The notes under the pieces were generated by a model that saw nothing but the letters and a program-made list of their open reading frames with translations, had not been told where the DNA came from and searched no databases. A DNA stretch of 28,675 nt from Fen731 sp038320085. GTDB taxonomy: Bacteria; Actinomycetota; Humimicrobiia; Humimicrobiales; Humimicrobiaceae. The stretch spans positions 1 to 28,675 of the forward strand of contig JBBQDW010000008.1 of assembly GCA_038320085.1 (NCBI GenBank), written 5' to 3'. A program made the position numbers and the translations under genes. Shown piece after piece: positions 14,237 through 22,680 of this stretch (its first letter is position 1; each line of letters starts with the position of its first letter).

Positions 14237-15205
14237 TTAGAATATCCTGCTGAATTGTTCAAAACTAATACCGGCCTCGCCTATCTGCCTTGGGTTTTGC
14301 GAGCCCTTTTTTGCATCATTGTGGTAATCGGAACCGCCTGTAAAAAATCTTATACTGTTCTTGTATTTATTCTCAATTGTTTCTTTTATCAGGATATCAG
14401 ACAGGCTGCCCTTATAAGTAGTTTTGCTGTATGTGTAACATGATTCGATGCCGTCAAGGCCCGCGGTTATCAGGTTTTCTATATAGTTCCCCCTGTTAGC
14501 GGCAGCAATGTCTTCGGAATAAAGATTTTCATCGATAAGATAAGGATGAGCCAGTACTGAAAGGCCGCCTGCCTTTTTTATTAATTCAATTGCTTTTAAG
14601 GGATTTATTTTTTTTCTTCTTATATTAAATTCAGGATTATCCCTTACAGCAAGTTTTGCCTTCTCCCACGATGGAAAATATCCCTTTGCTGCCATAAGTT
14701 CGAATATATGCTTTCTTTGGACATCATCAGGTTTTCTTTTCCTGAAGCTTCCGCTTGCGTCAATATATTGCAATACCTCATTTTCATAATCTATCGGCAT
14801 GCCCTTTTTTGATAGCAGAGCGCACAGGTCCCTGTAAGCTTCTGATTTTGAAAGTTTTGCTTTTGCTTCTTCCTCAAGCACCAAGGGGTTTTCCCAGTCA
14901 AGTTCATATCCTATAATATGCACATCATCAACGTAAGGGTCACATGAAAATTCACAACCAAAGACAAGCACAAGTCCGAGGCCTTTAGCAAATCTTTTAA
15001 TATCAGCGGGTCTTTCGGGCATGATGTCGTGATCCACAATAGCTATTGCATGCATTTTTAGGGCTGCGGCTTTTTTAACAAGTTCTTCCGGACTGTCATT
15101 TCCGTCAGAACGCATGGTATGGCAGTGAAGATCACATTCATATTTCGGTTTATAAACAAGCATATGTTCCATTTTATAATTATGCATATTAAACGACAGC
15201 TCCAA
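14237..15205 (-). CDS. PHP-domain putative phosphoesterase
   Basis: A 322-residue PHP-family metal hydrolase of the TrpH/YciV type. Metal-binding motifs: DLHCHTMRSDG (His27, His29), IVDHD (58-60), GCEFSCD, LAHPYLI and GGSDYHND near the C-terminus. It is expected to cleave phosphomonoesters or nucleotides in the cytoplasm; the substrate is unknown. The frame opens with TTG at 15205, but the Met at residue 7 (15187) is an equally likely start. It lies 45 bp behind the aldolase gene in the same direction, so the two are probably cotranscribed. Confidence 0.85.
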   Translation of the reverse strand: MELSFNMHNYKMEHMLVYKPKYECDLHCHTMRSDGNDSPEELVKKAAALKMHAIAIVDHDIMPERPADIKRFAKGLGLVLVFGCEFSCDPYVDDVHIIGYELDWENPLVLEEEAKAKLSKSEAYRDLCALLSKKGMPIDYENEVLQYIDASGSFRKRKPDDVQRKHIFELMAAKGYFPSWEKAKLAVRDNPEFNIRRKKINPLKAIELIKKAGGLSVLAHPYLIDENLYSEDIAAANRGNYIENLITAGLDGIESCYTYSKTTYKGSLSDILIKETIENKYKNSIRFFTGGSDYHNDAKKGSQNPRQIGEAGISFEQFSRIF

Positions 15206-15250
15206 ACCTTCTCGACAGTCTTTCTTTTTTAACTTTATCGGTTAACTTTA

Positions 15251-16105
15251 TCAGGCTTTTCCAGTGCTTCCAAAAATATCCATATATTTTTTAACAAGTT
15301 CCTTTACCTGGCGCTGAACATAACTTATCTTTTTTACCGGTTCATATTCATCGGGATTATCTTCAATATATTTTTTACAGGAGTCAATATAGACATGCTT
15401 GATCTCAGTGGATATATTCATTTTGGAAGGGCAGAAGGAAATCAACCTGTTTAAATCATTTTCTGCAAGACCTGAGCATCCGTGAATAACAATTGGAAAA
15501 TCAGTGATGTCCATTATCTTTCCAAGGCGATTAAAATCAAGCTCATACTGGATATCGTAAAAACCGTGTTTTGTGCCTATTGCAACTGCAAGCGAATCGA
15601 TTTGTGTCTTTTCAGCAAATTCCATGACTTTTTCAGGGTCAGTAAGAAGCACTTTGTCGCTGTCAACGCTTATATGCTCCTCCACCCCTCCGATATGCCC
15701 AAGCTCGCCTTCAACTGTGACATTTTTTGAATGAGCAAGATCCGTAATTTTTTTTGTTATTTCAATATTTTTTTCGAATGGATAGGCTGAACCGTCTATC
15801 ATAACAGAGGACCAGCCAAACTTGATGCAATTATCTATTATCTCAGGATCTGTGCCGTGGTCAAGTATCATTGCAATGGGGACATCAGTTTCTGAGGCAA
15901 GTTCCCTAATGACGCTTGGCAATACTTTATAGCCAAGCTCTTTAACAGTTTTCTGGGACGTCTGTATAATAACAGGCGAATTATTTTCCTTTGCTGCCTC
16001 AATCACAGCTACCAGGGAAGTGTGATTTACGATATTAAAACCACCGACTACATATTTCTGCTGCCTGGCTCTTATAAGCATTTCTTTTGTGTTTACATAT
16101 GTCAC
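15251..16105 (-). CDS. Class II (zinc) fructose-bisphosphate/ketose-bisphosphate aldolase
   Basis: A 284-residue class II aldolase. Visible residues are Asp82-His83 (catalytic Asp and zinc ligand) in ILDHGTD, the SSVMIDGS strand near 100-106, Glu132/Glu134 in VEGELGHIGG, zinc ligands His180 in GTKHGFY and His208 in VIHGCSG, and the phosphate-binding NISTEI near 230. The length and GELGHIGG loop fit the short fructose-1,6-/tagatose-1,6-bisphosphate (FbaA/GatY-like) group. It would split or form ketose bisphosphates in glycolysis, gluconeogenesis or a sugar pathway. It leads a two-gene unit with the PHP protein. Confidence 0.9.
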   Translation of the reverse strand: MTYVNTKEMLIRARQQKYVVGGFNIVNHTSLVAVIEAAKENNSPVIIQTSQKTVKELGYKVLPSVIRELASETDVPIAMILDHGTDPEIIDNCIKFGWSSVMIDGSAYPFEKNIEITKKITDLAHSKNVTVEGELGHIGGVEEHISVDSDKVLLTDPEKVMEFAEKTQIDSLAVAIGTKHGFYDIQYELDFNRLGKIMDITDFPIVIHGCSGLAENDLNRLISFCPSKMNISTEIKHVYIDSCKKYIEDNPDEYEPVKKISYVQRQVKELVKKYMDIFGSTGKA

Positions 16106-16235
16106 TGTATTACTCCTGAAGTATGGGTTGGTGTTAGGTTTTCTTTTGGCTTACTAATAAAACAATAATAAGCTAAAGTGCAAAATATTGCAATACTGCA
16201 ATTAATACATACTGCAATTATTAATGCAGTCAATA

Positions 16236-16802
16236 TTAAATATCTTTCAGCCGGTTTATTTTCAGCCCGAGCTTTTTAATAAGCTCGAACGGGCTCTCTG
16301 CACCCAGCTTTTCTGCAGCAGTGACTGCAATGCCGGCACAGGCGCAGGCATCCTGCCTTGCATCGTGGTGTTTAAAGGTTATTTCAAGGTTTTTAGCAAT
16401 AGTGCATAGCCTGTAATTATCAAATCCTTTCCATACTTTTCTTGAAAGACAGACAGTGCAGGTATAATATAATTCAGGTATTTCGATCCGGTAGACCCTT
16501 AAGACTGATCTTAAAACAGCCATATCAAAGCCGGCATTGTGAGCAATGATAATATTACCCTCGAGATATTTTCTTACAGAGGGCCATATGCGGTAAAATT
16601 CAGGTTTCTTTTCAACATCTTTTGCTGTTATGTTATGCAGGGCTGAATTGAAATAATTAAAGCGCAATTCCGGAGGTTTTATGAGCCAGTGTTTTGCCGC
16701 TGTTATTTTATTGCCCTCCAGCAATGCGATTCCCAGGGAACAGGCGCTGGACATCATCTCATTTGCAGTTTCAAAATCTATTGCTACAATTTTGCGGTCC
16801 AT
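16236..16802 (-). CDS. DEDDh-type 3'-5' exonuclease (DnaQ/epsilon-like)
   Basis: A 188-residue stand-alone exonuclease domain. All metal-binding positions are present: Asp9 and Glu11 in AIDFETAN, Asp93 in AHNAGFD, and His146 with Asp151 in HHDARQDA. The SSACSLGIALLEG segment is typical of the bacterial stand-alone group related to DNA polymerase III epsilon. It probably trims single-strand ends in repair, or RNA. It lies upstream of the aldolase in the same direction, with a 130-bp gap holding several TGCAAT-type short repeats, so it may have its own transcript. Confidence 0.88.
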   Translation of the reverse strand: MDRKIVAIDFETANEMMSSACSLGIALLEGNKITAAKHWLIKPPELRFNYFNSALHNITAKDVEKKPEFYRIWPSVRKYLEGNIIIAHNAGFDMAVLRSVLRVYRIEIPELYYTCTVCLSRKVWKGFDNYRLCTIAKNLEITFKHHDARQDACACAGIAVTAAEKLGAESPFELIKKLGLKINRLKDI

Positions 16803-16848
16803 AATATTTTAGGTGTTAAATCCAATTTATTAAAATCATCAAAAATAT

Positions 16849-16930
16849 AATTGATAAATCTGCAAGAAGAACTTCTTTTTAGTTTATACAATTGATAAAT
16901 CTGCAAGAAGAACTTCTTTTTATTTTATAC
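16849..16930. repeat. Tandem repeat, 41-bp unit, two copies
   Basis: Two nearly identical copies start at 16849 and 16890, each beginning AATTGATAAATCTGCAAGAA and containing AAGAAGAACTTCTT followed by T5. Confidence 0.88.
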
Positions 16931-16960
16931 TAATATATAAAAACAAGGGCCATAATTCAA

Positions 16961-17081
16961 ATTATCTTAAAACTCAAAGCTTCTGATATTATCTTAAAAC
17001 CTAAAGCCTCTGATATTGCCTTATTATTCAATGCCCCTGATATTATCTTAAAACCCAATGCTCCCGATATTATCTTATTAT
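16961..17081. repeat. Tandem repeat, 27-bp unit, about 4.5 copies
   Basis: Copies start at 16961, 16988, 17015, 17042 and 17069 (partial), each of type ATTATCTTAAAACCC followed by AAAGCCTCTGAT variants. In one frame it is open and would read IILKPxAxD repeats, but no start codon precedes it and a TAA stands just upstream. Confidence 0.88.
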
Positions 17082-17264
17082 AGTTACATATATATTATTA
17101 ATATATTAAATTAATATAAATAAAAGAATAAGTAAAATTAAAAATATTTTAATTGAAACTTCTCATTATAATTAAGTATAATAAGTTATTCTATTTATTA
17201 ACATGTTATGAATAAGTTATGATTTTCTTATAATATATCTTTAATAAACAGGAGGGGACAAAAC

Positions 17265-18641
17265 TTGAGTTATTTCAAGCTGAAAGAGAGAAAAACGACT
17301 GTAAGCAAGGAAATCATCGCAGGCATAACAACGTTTATGACGATGGCCTACATCATCTTTGTAAATCCTGCGATTCTTTCAAGCGGTGGCGCGACAGGGA
17401 TTCCTTTTGAGGCGGCAGTAGTATCAACATGCCTTGGTGCAGGGGTGATGAGCATCATGATGGGGCTTGTATCCAATACGCCGTTTGCGCTTGCCTCAGG
17501 TATGGGCATAAATGCAGTGGTCACTTTTACCATAATACTCGGCCTCGGGTTGACATGGCAGCAGGCCATGGGAATAATAGTGATAGAGGGCCTGCTTGTA
17601 CTCATAATGGTTTTAACCAAATTGAGAATGACCCTGATGAATGCTATTCCAATGGGGCTAAAGTATGCGATAGGCGTAGGCATAGGCTTGTTCATTGCTT
17701 TTATCGGTGCGCAGGAAGCCGGTTTTGTGGCAATTGATCCTGTAACGGCAGTCAAGCTTGGTGATTTTACGGCCGGTTATACATTGCTTGCCGCATTTGG
17801 CCTTATACTGACTATTATACTTGTTGCATATAAAGTCAGGGGTGGAATCCTTATAGGCATTGCCGGGTCCACTATTGCAGGCATGATATTCAGGATTATT
17901 CCTCCTCCAACCCAGATCGTAAGCCTGCCGACGGCCCAAAGTTTTTCAACATTTTTTAAGGCAGATATCCCTGGCGCTGTCTGGAGCAATGGAGCATTAA
18001 ATATAGCTGCAATAATAATGGTTTTTGCACTTTTTATGACAGACTTTTTCGATACCATGGGCACAGTAATAGGCGTAGGTGAAGAGGCCGGCCTCCTGGA
18101 TGAAAAAGGCAATCTTAAATCACTCAACAGGGTATTGCTTGTAGACTCAGGCGCAGCAATTGTCGGCGGCCTCTTTGGCGCAAGCTCAATAACCACTTAC
18201 ATTGAAAGCGCTTCCGGTGTATCTGAAGGCGGCAGAACCGGAATCATGCCGACAACAACCGGAGCTTTGTTCCTGCTTTCCATTTTCTTTGCGCCGCTTA
18301 TAGCAGTTGTCGGAGGAGGAGTACAGACAGCTGAGGGGGCTTACAAATATCCCGTTACTGCCCCGGCCTTGATAATCGTCGGGTTTTTAATGATGAGCGT
18401 GATATCAAAGATTGATTTCAAGGATTTTGAGATAGGGATACCGGCATTTTTAACAATTATTATAATGCCTTTTACCTATAATATTTCATACGGAATCGGA
18501 TTCGGCTTTATTAGCTATACTTTGATTAAACTGTTCAGGGGCAGATTCAAAGAACTTCACCCGATGATGATTATTTCAAGCGTTTTGTTTGCGGTTGCAT
18601 TTGTAGCACAGGCGCTGGCATCAAGATTTATGGGGAAATAA
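17265..18641 (+). CDS. NCS2-family purine permease (AzgA/PbuG-like)
   Basis: A 458-residue multi-span membrane transporter for nucleobases, most like the AzgA group that imports adenine, guanine or hypoxanthine with protons. Typical features: the N-terminal FKLKERKTTVSKEIIAGITTF segment (in part: KEIIAGITTFMTMAYIIFVN), FALASGMGINAVVTFT, and the conserved DFFDTMGTVIGVG and SSITTYIESASGVSEGGRTG loops that line the substrate site. About 12 to 14 spans are expected. The start is TTG 17265 behind a strong AGGAGGGG site. It stands alone between divergent and convergent genes. Confidence 0.9.
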   Translation: MSYFKLKERKTTVSKEIIAGITTFMTMAYIIFVNPAILSSGGATGIPFEAAVVSTCLGAGVMSIMMGLVSNTPFALASGMGINAVVTFTIILGLGLTWQQAMGIIVIEGLLVLIMVLTKLRMTLMNAIPMGLKYAIGVGIGLFIAFIGAQEAGFVAIDPVTAVKLGDFTAGYTLLAAFGLILTIILVAYKVRGGILIGIAGSTIAGMIFRIIPPPTQIVSLPTAQSFSTFFKADIPGAVWSNGALNIAAIIMVFALFMTDFFDTMGTVIGVGEEAGLLDEKGNLKSLNRVLLVDSGAAIVGGLFGASSITTYIESASGVSEGGRTGIMPTTTGALFLLSIFFAPLIAVVGGGVQTAEGAYKYPVTAPALIIVGFLMMSVISKIDFKDFEIGIPAFLTIIIMPFTYNISYGIGFGFISYTLIKLFRGRFKELHPMMIISSVLFAVAFVAQALASRFMGK

Positions 18642-18706
18642 TTCATATCCATGATAGAACAATAAAGAAGTTTTAAAAAACACTTCAGCACAAGGACCTG
18701 GCAGAA

Positions 18707-18749
18707 ACAAGATTGTAAAAAAACTTTTTTAAATCCTTTTTACTCTTGT
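18707..18749. terminator. Possible terminator between permease and rnfB
   Basis: The arms ACAAGA + GTAAAAA (18707-18721, with a 2-nt bulge) pair with TTTTTAC + TCTTGT (18737-18749) around a 15-nt loop. It lies between convergent genes. The T-rich part is within the stem, so termination strength is uncertain. Confidence 0.4.
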
Positions 18750-18783
18750 TTATAATATATATAAAATAATACTGTTTATTTCA

Positions 18784-19608
18784 CTATTTCTTCAAAATCT
18801 CATCCAGTTCAACCAATATTTTTTGTGGGCAGGCTTCGATACATGCTCTGCAGTTGTTGCATTTTTCGAAATCAAACTCAGGTATGGATTTATCCCTGCT
18901 CCATGTAATTGCTTCATTTGGGCATGCCTTGACACATTTTCTGCATCTTGTGCATCCCGAATTACACTTTTCCCGTCCGGGAATATCTCTTAAGTCCTGG
19001 TAATTACATAGAAATACAATTTTAGAGTTTGCAGGTACAAGTCTTATAACATTCCTGGGGCATTCTTTTACGCACAATTCGCATCCATTGCATTTTTCAG
19101 GATCTATAACAGCAATATTTGTGTTGATATCAAGGTGAATTGCATTTTGCGGGCAAGTTTTAATACAATCACCTAATCCGAGGCAGCTATAGGGGCATTT
19201 CTTAAATCCGCGCAGGATTTTTGAGGCGGTCTTGCATGAGGCAACACCTGTATATACACCGATATTTTCGCAGTTGCCAGAGCATTTAACGACAGCCTTT
19301 TTATTCATAGAGGATTTGTCAACGTTCAAACCCAGCGCTTTTTCAATACCGGAAAGCATCTTTTCATCCTGAAGTGCTGCGGTGCAGGTACTGCTGAAAA
19401 AAATCTTTTTGTCTTTGGATAATGCCTGTGCATAAGCAAAACAGCCCGGATACCCGCATGCACCGCAATTCATGCCGGGAAGGCTCTCGTTGACTTCTTC
19501 GGCTTTTTTAAGGGAGGCAGGTTCCGGAGGCAGTATCCTGGTTACAACAAAAATCAATATACCAAAGGCTGCGCCGATTCCTGTCAATATTAATATTGGC
19601 CAAAGCAT
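18784..19608 (-). CDS. rnfB: Rnf complex iron-sulfur subunit RnfB
   Basis: Receives electrons from ferredoxin and passes them into the Rnf membrane complex. One N-terminal membrane span (LWPILILTGIGAAFG), then the RnfB Fe-S domain NCGACGYPGCFAYAQAL with its distant Cys, and four more ferredoxin-type Cys sets: CLGLGDCIKTCP, CNGCELCVKECP, CTRCRKCVKACP and CNNCRACIEACP. This is the many-cluster layout of anaerobic bacteria. The frame is open to 19683, but Met at 19608 starts at the membrane span, matches the family and avoids overlap with rnfA, so I use it (274 residues). It is the last gene of the operon. Confidence 0.93.
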   Translation of the reverse strand: MLWPILILTGIGAAFGILIFVVTRILPPEPASLKKAEEVNESLPGMNCGACGYPGCFAYAQALSKDKKIFFSSTCTAALQDEKMLSGIEKALGLNVDKSSMNKKAVVKCSGNCENIGVYTGVASCKTASKILRGFKKCPYSCLGLGDCIKTCPQNAIHLDINTNIAVIDPEKCNGCELCVKECPRNVIRLVPANSKIVFLCNYQDLRDIPGREKCNSGCTRCRKCVKACPNEAITWSRDKSIPEFDFEKCNNCRACIEACPQKILVELDEILKK

Positions 19609-19633
19609 AAAATTATTCACCGCTTTAAAAAAA

Positions 19634-20218
19634 TTATAATAAACCGCTAAAGCCCATGAATGCAAGCGCAAGAAGCGCCGCAATCACAAATGCTATCGGC
19701 AGGCCCCTAAGCGATTTTGGTGTTTCACCAAGCTCAAGCCTTTCCCTGATTCCTGACATTATTATAAGGACAAGAGTAAAACCAAGACCTCCGCCTACAG
19801 CGCTTACCATACTCTGGACTATGGAATAATTGTTGCTTGCATTTATAAGCGTTATTCCAAGAACCACACAATTAGTTGTAATAAGCGGAAGATAGATGCC
19901 AAGGGCATTATAAAGGAGAATGTTGGTCCTTCTTATGGTTATTTCCACAATCTGTACAAGCGCAGCTATCACAAGAATATATATGATAATGTTCATAAAT
20001 TCCACTTGGTAGGGGACAAGAATATAGTTGTAGATAACTGATGTCACAGTTGCAGCCATCAGCATTACAAAAGTTACCGCAGCGCCCATACTTATGGCGT
20101 TTGATAATTTTTTTGACACCCCAAAAAATGGGCACAGCCCTAAGAATTTGGTCAGCACCATGTTGTTTATTATAACCATACCGACAAAAATTGTTACAAG
20201 GTTTGCACTGCTACTCAC
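19634..20218 (-). CDS. rnfA: Rnf complex membrane subunit RnfA
   Basis: A 194-residue, six-span inner-membrane subunit. Family hallmarks are INNMVLTKFLGLCPFFGVSK near the N-terminus (in part: NNMVLTKFLGLCPFFG) and YLPLITTNCVVLGITL; the Cys residues in these two half-helices hold the [2Fe-2S] cluster shared with RnfE. The start is GTG at 20218, overlapping the rnfE stop by 8 nt, so translation is coupled. Confidence 0.95.
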   Translation of the reverse strand: MSSSANLVTIFVGMVIINNMVLTKFLGLCPFFGVSKKLSNAISMGAAVTFVMLMAATVTSVIYNYILVPYQVEFMNIIIYILVIAALVQIVEITIRRTNILLYNALGIYLPLITTNCVVLGITLINASNNYSIVQSMVSAVGGGLGFTLVLIIMSGIRERLELGETPKSLRGLPIAFVIAALLALAFMGFSGLL

Positions 20219-20852
20219 TTTTTAGCACCCCCAAACATCTGAATAATCCAAGTAGAAGCCCCAGCACCAGGAATGCCCCGGGCGGCATTATAAAAAATGC
20301 CAGCGGGCTTTCGGATAAAACCGGAATAGAAAAAACTGTATTTCCGAATACTACTAGTTTCCCGGTTCCGAGAACTTCCCTGAATATGGAGACCAGCAGC
20401 ATCGCAACAGTAAATCCTATGCCTATGCCTATTGCATCTGCAGTGGACATTAAAATTGTACTTTTTGAAGCAAATGCCTCAGCTCTTCCTAAAATTATGC
20501 AGTTGACCACAATTAAAGGTAGATATATACCAAGTGATTTATATAATAGCGGAACATAAGCTTCAAATACAAGGCTTAATATAGTAACAAAGGTTGCTAT
20601 TACTACTACAAAAACGGGTATTCTTACAAGCCCGGGAGTAATTTTTCTAATCAGTGAGATTATGATATTTGAACCCAGCAGCACAAAAAGTACACCTGCA
20701 CCCATCCCTAAAGCATTATCTATAGAGATTGTGACTGCAAGCGCGGGGCACAAACCCAGTACCAGTACAAAAACAGGATTCGAAGCCACGATTCCTTTTA
20801 AGACTTCTTTTAAGAATTCTTTAGCTACAGACCGTTCGGGCGATTTTGTCAT
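20211..20852 (-). CDS. rnfE: Rnf complex membrane subunit RnfE
   Basis: A 213-residue membrane subunit, paralogous to RnfA in inverted topology. Motifs: SNPVFVLVLGLCPALAVT and YLPLIVVNCIILGRAEAFAS, each with the Cys that binds the shared membrane iron-sulfur cluster. The ATG at 20852 overlaps the rnfG stop by 4 nt (ATGA), and GGGG stands about 8 nt upstream. Confidence 0.95.
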   Translation of the reverse strand: MTKSPERSVAKEFLKEVLKGIVASNPVFVLVLGLCPALAVTISIDNALGMGAGVLFVLLGSNIIISLIRKITPGLVRIPVFVVVIATFVTILSLVFEAYVPLLYKSLGIYLPLIVVNCIILGRAEAFASKSTILMSTADAIGIGIGFTVAMLLVSIFREVLGTGKLVVFGNTVFSIPVLSESPLAFFIMPPGAFLVLGLLLGLFRCLGVLKSE

Positions 20853-21472
20853 TTTTGTTGCCCCTTTATTATTTCCACAATTGTTTCCAATTGGTTCTTA
20901 ACTGCATTAACAACAGCTTGAGAGCTGATTGTTGCGCCCGTGATGGCATCTATTTTTCCTCCATCTTTTGCAAGTGAGATTTCACTTGATGAAAGCCCGG
21001 CAAACTGGTCAATAAAAAAGTTTTCTGAAATCTTTGTTCCAAGTCCGGGAGTTTCCGTATTTGCAATTATAGTGATTTTTTTTACTGCAAAATCTGAATT
21101 TATGCCAATTAAAATACTGATCTCGCCTCCATAACCCTGGCCTTTGGCAATGAAAGCATATCCAATAATTGCTCCGCCGCTGTAAATCTCATAATATACA
21201 TCTCTTGAATTGTAATCCTGTATATCCGGAAATATGACTTTAAACTGGCTTATTATCGCTTCGTCGCGCTGTGCGATTATTCTGGCTTTGGTTACATTAC
21301 TAAGGAGCATTACCAGGCTTACAGAAACAAAAACTATAATTATTAAAAAAACAATCGGATAATACCTGTTTTTAAGCATCTTTTCAGTAAAACCGGTCTT
21401 GTTTTTTATAGTTTTACTATTATTATTCTTGTTGTTACTGTTGCTGCCGCCGCCGCTAAAATTATTTTCCAT
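20849..21472 (-). CDS. rnfG: Rnf complex FMN-carrying subunit RnfG
   Basis: A 207-residue subunit with one membrane span (about 37-59) and an outer FMN-binding domain. The flavinylation motif is DAITGATISS, with Thr181 as the expected site of covalent FMN attachment by ApbE. YGGEISILIGI and NTETPGLGTKI are also family motifs. The first 30 residues before the span are Asn/Ser/Lys-rich (SGGGSNSNNKNNN), unusual for the family, and look like a simple-sequence extension. The ATG at 21472 has no clear ribosome site. It follows a 216-bp repeat-bearing gap after rnfD. Confidence 0.93.
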   Translation of the reverse strand: MENNFSGGGSNSNNKNNNSKTIKNKTGFTEKMLKNRYYPIVFLIIIVFVSVSLVMLLSNVTKARIIAQRDEAIISQFKVIFPDIQDYNSRDVYYEIYSGGAIIGYAFIAKGQGYGGEISILIGINSDFAVKKITIIANTETPGLGTKISENFFIDQFAGLSSSEISLAKDGGKIDAITGATISSQAVVNAVKNQLETIVEIIKGQQK

Positions 21473-21688
21473 CTGTCAGTTTTTGTTTTTCTTAAGATTT
21501 TTACTTTTCCTAAGTTTTTATTTCCATCGCTATTTTACTTTTCCTAAGTTTTTATTGCCATCACTATTTTACTTTTCTTAGGTTTTTACTTTTACCTGGT
21601 TTTATAATATTTCTAAAGTATTTATTTTTCTCAACTTACATTTTTCTGAGCCTGTATTTTTACTTGGCTCTATAATATTTCGCAAATT
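21473..21688. other. Gap inside the rnf operon with 34-bp tandem repeat
   Basis: A 34-bp unit (TTTTACTTTTCCTAAGTTTT and following) begins at 21499, 21533 and, partly, 21567. The rest, 21580-21710, holds weaker related pieces such as TTTTACCTGG and CTATAATATTTC that occur twice. On the transcribed strand it is A-rich with several GGAAAAGT elements. Rnf operons usually have tight gene spacing, so this insertion between rnfD and rnfG is unusual. No gene is seen. Confidence 0.75.
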
Positions 21689-22678
21689 TTATACTTTTAC
21701 CTGGTCTTTTATTTTTAATTTTGCACGTTTTCTTAAGTATCCAAAAGGTTTAGGTTTTATATATTTGTCAATCAGCGGAGTAAACGCGTTCATTATAAGG
21801 ATTGCAAAGCACACACCTTCAGGCATTGCGCTATAATTCCGGATAAGCAATGTTATTACACCGGCGCCGAAAGCAAATATTGATCTTCCAAGCGGAGTAA
21901 CAGGGGAAGTCACATAGTCAGTTGCCATGAAAAAAGCGCCAAGCATCAATCCGCCTGCAAAAATCTGGAAAACAGCATCCTGCCCGAAAATCAATGCGCC
22001 CGCAGCCACGGTGCCTATATATATTACCGGTATTCTCCAGTCGATAAGCCGCAAAGATATAAGTATCAAGCCGCCAATGATTATTATCATTGCCGAAGTC
22101 TCACCAATAGAACCGGCAATGTTTCCGAAGAATAGATCTTTATAAACAGCAGCCTTTGTTCCTTCATACATGTAAGACTCACTTAAGGGAGTTGCTGAAG
22201 TCATTGCATCAACCGCAAAATTGCCGGGTAAATACCATTCTGTCATCCTGACTGGAAAGCAGATTGCAAGAAAGGCTCTTCCGGCGAGAGCCGGATTGAA
22301 TATATTATATCCAAGGCCGCCAAACGCTTCTTTTACAATAGCAATTGAAAATACAGAACCGACAATTACCATCCATATGGGTATACGGGGTGGCAGGGTC
22401 AGCGCAAGGAGAAGTCCTGTTATTGCTGCACTGCCATCCATTACAAATCTTTTCTTTCTCAATTTCCTGATAATAAATTCCACCAGGATTGCTGTTGCTG
22501 TTGAAGACAGCATTACCCATAATGCATGGAGCCCAAAAAAATAAACAGCCGCACCGGCAGGCAATAAAAGAATAGCAAGCACTATGTACATTATTTTTGC
22601 AGTCGAAAAACCCTTCCATATATGTGGAGGATGTGAGATAAGTATTTCGCCGCTTTTGATTAATTCCCTTGTTTCCAT
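21689..22678 (-). CDS. rnfD: Rnf complex membrane FMN subunit RnfD
   Basis: A 329-residue multi-span subunit. The N-terminal ISHPPHIWKGFSTAKIM and the central GGLGYNIFNPALAGRAFL are family signatures. The flavinylation motif DAMTSATPLSE carries Thr163 as the expected FMN-linked residue. It carries electrons across the membrane between RnfG and the RnfC/NAD side and takes part in ion pumping. The ATG at 22678 lies 2 nt after the rnfC stop. Confidence 0.95.
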   Translation of the reverse strand: METRELIKSGEILISHPPHIWKGFSTAKIMYIVLAILLLPAGAAVYFFGLHALWVMLSSTATAILVEFIIRKLRKKRFVMDGSAAITGLLLALTLPPRIPIWMVIVGSVFSIAIVKEAFGGLGYNIFNPALAGRAFLAICFPVRMTEWYLPGNFAVDAMTSATPLSESYMYEGTKAAVYKDLFFGNIAGSIGETSAMIIIIGGLILISLRLIDWRIPVIYIGTVAAGALIFGQDAVFQIFAGGLMLGAFFMATDYVTSPVTPLGRSIFAFGAGVITLLIRNYSAMPEGVCFAILIMNAFTPLIDKYIKPKPFGYLRKRAKLKIKDQVKV

Positions 22679-22680
22679 AT

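Larger units (their letters stand above)
16803..17264. other. Divergent intergenic region with two tandem arrays
   Basis: The 462-bp gap between the exonuclease (-) and permease (+) genes carries a 41-bp and a 27-bp tandem array and then about 180 bp of very AT-rich DNA. A possible promoter for the permease has TATAAT at 17229-17234, about 30 bp before its TTG, but the -35 is poor. I looked for a purine riboswitch, which would suit the permease, and saw none. Confidence 0.6.

Noticed and set aside
17080..17264. Purine riboswitch ahead of the permease
   Set aside because: The leader is short and AT-rich with no three-stem aptamer pattern visible.
21399..21581. Leu/Phe-rich plus-strand frame
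   Set aside because: Antisense of the Asn-rich start of rnfG and the A-rich repeat gap; composition artefact.
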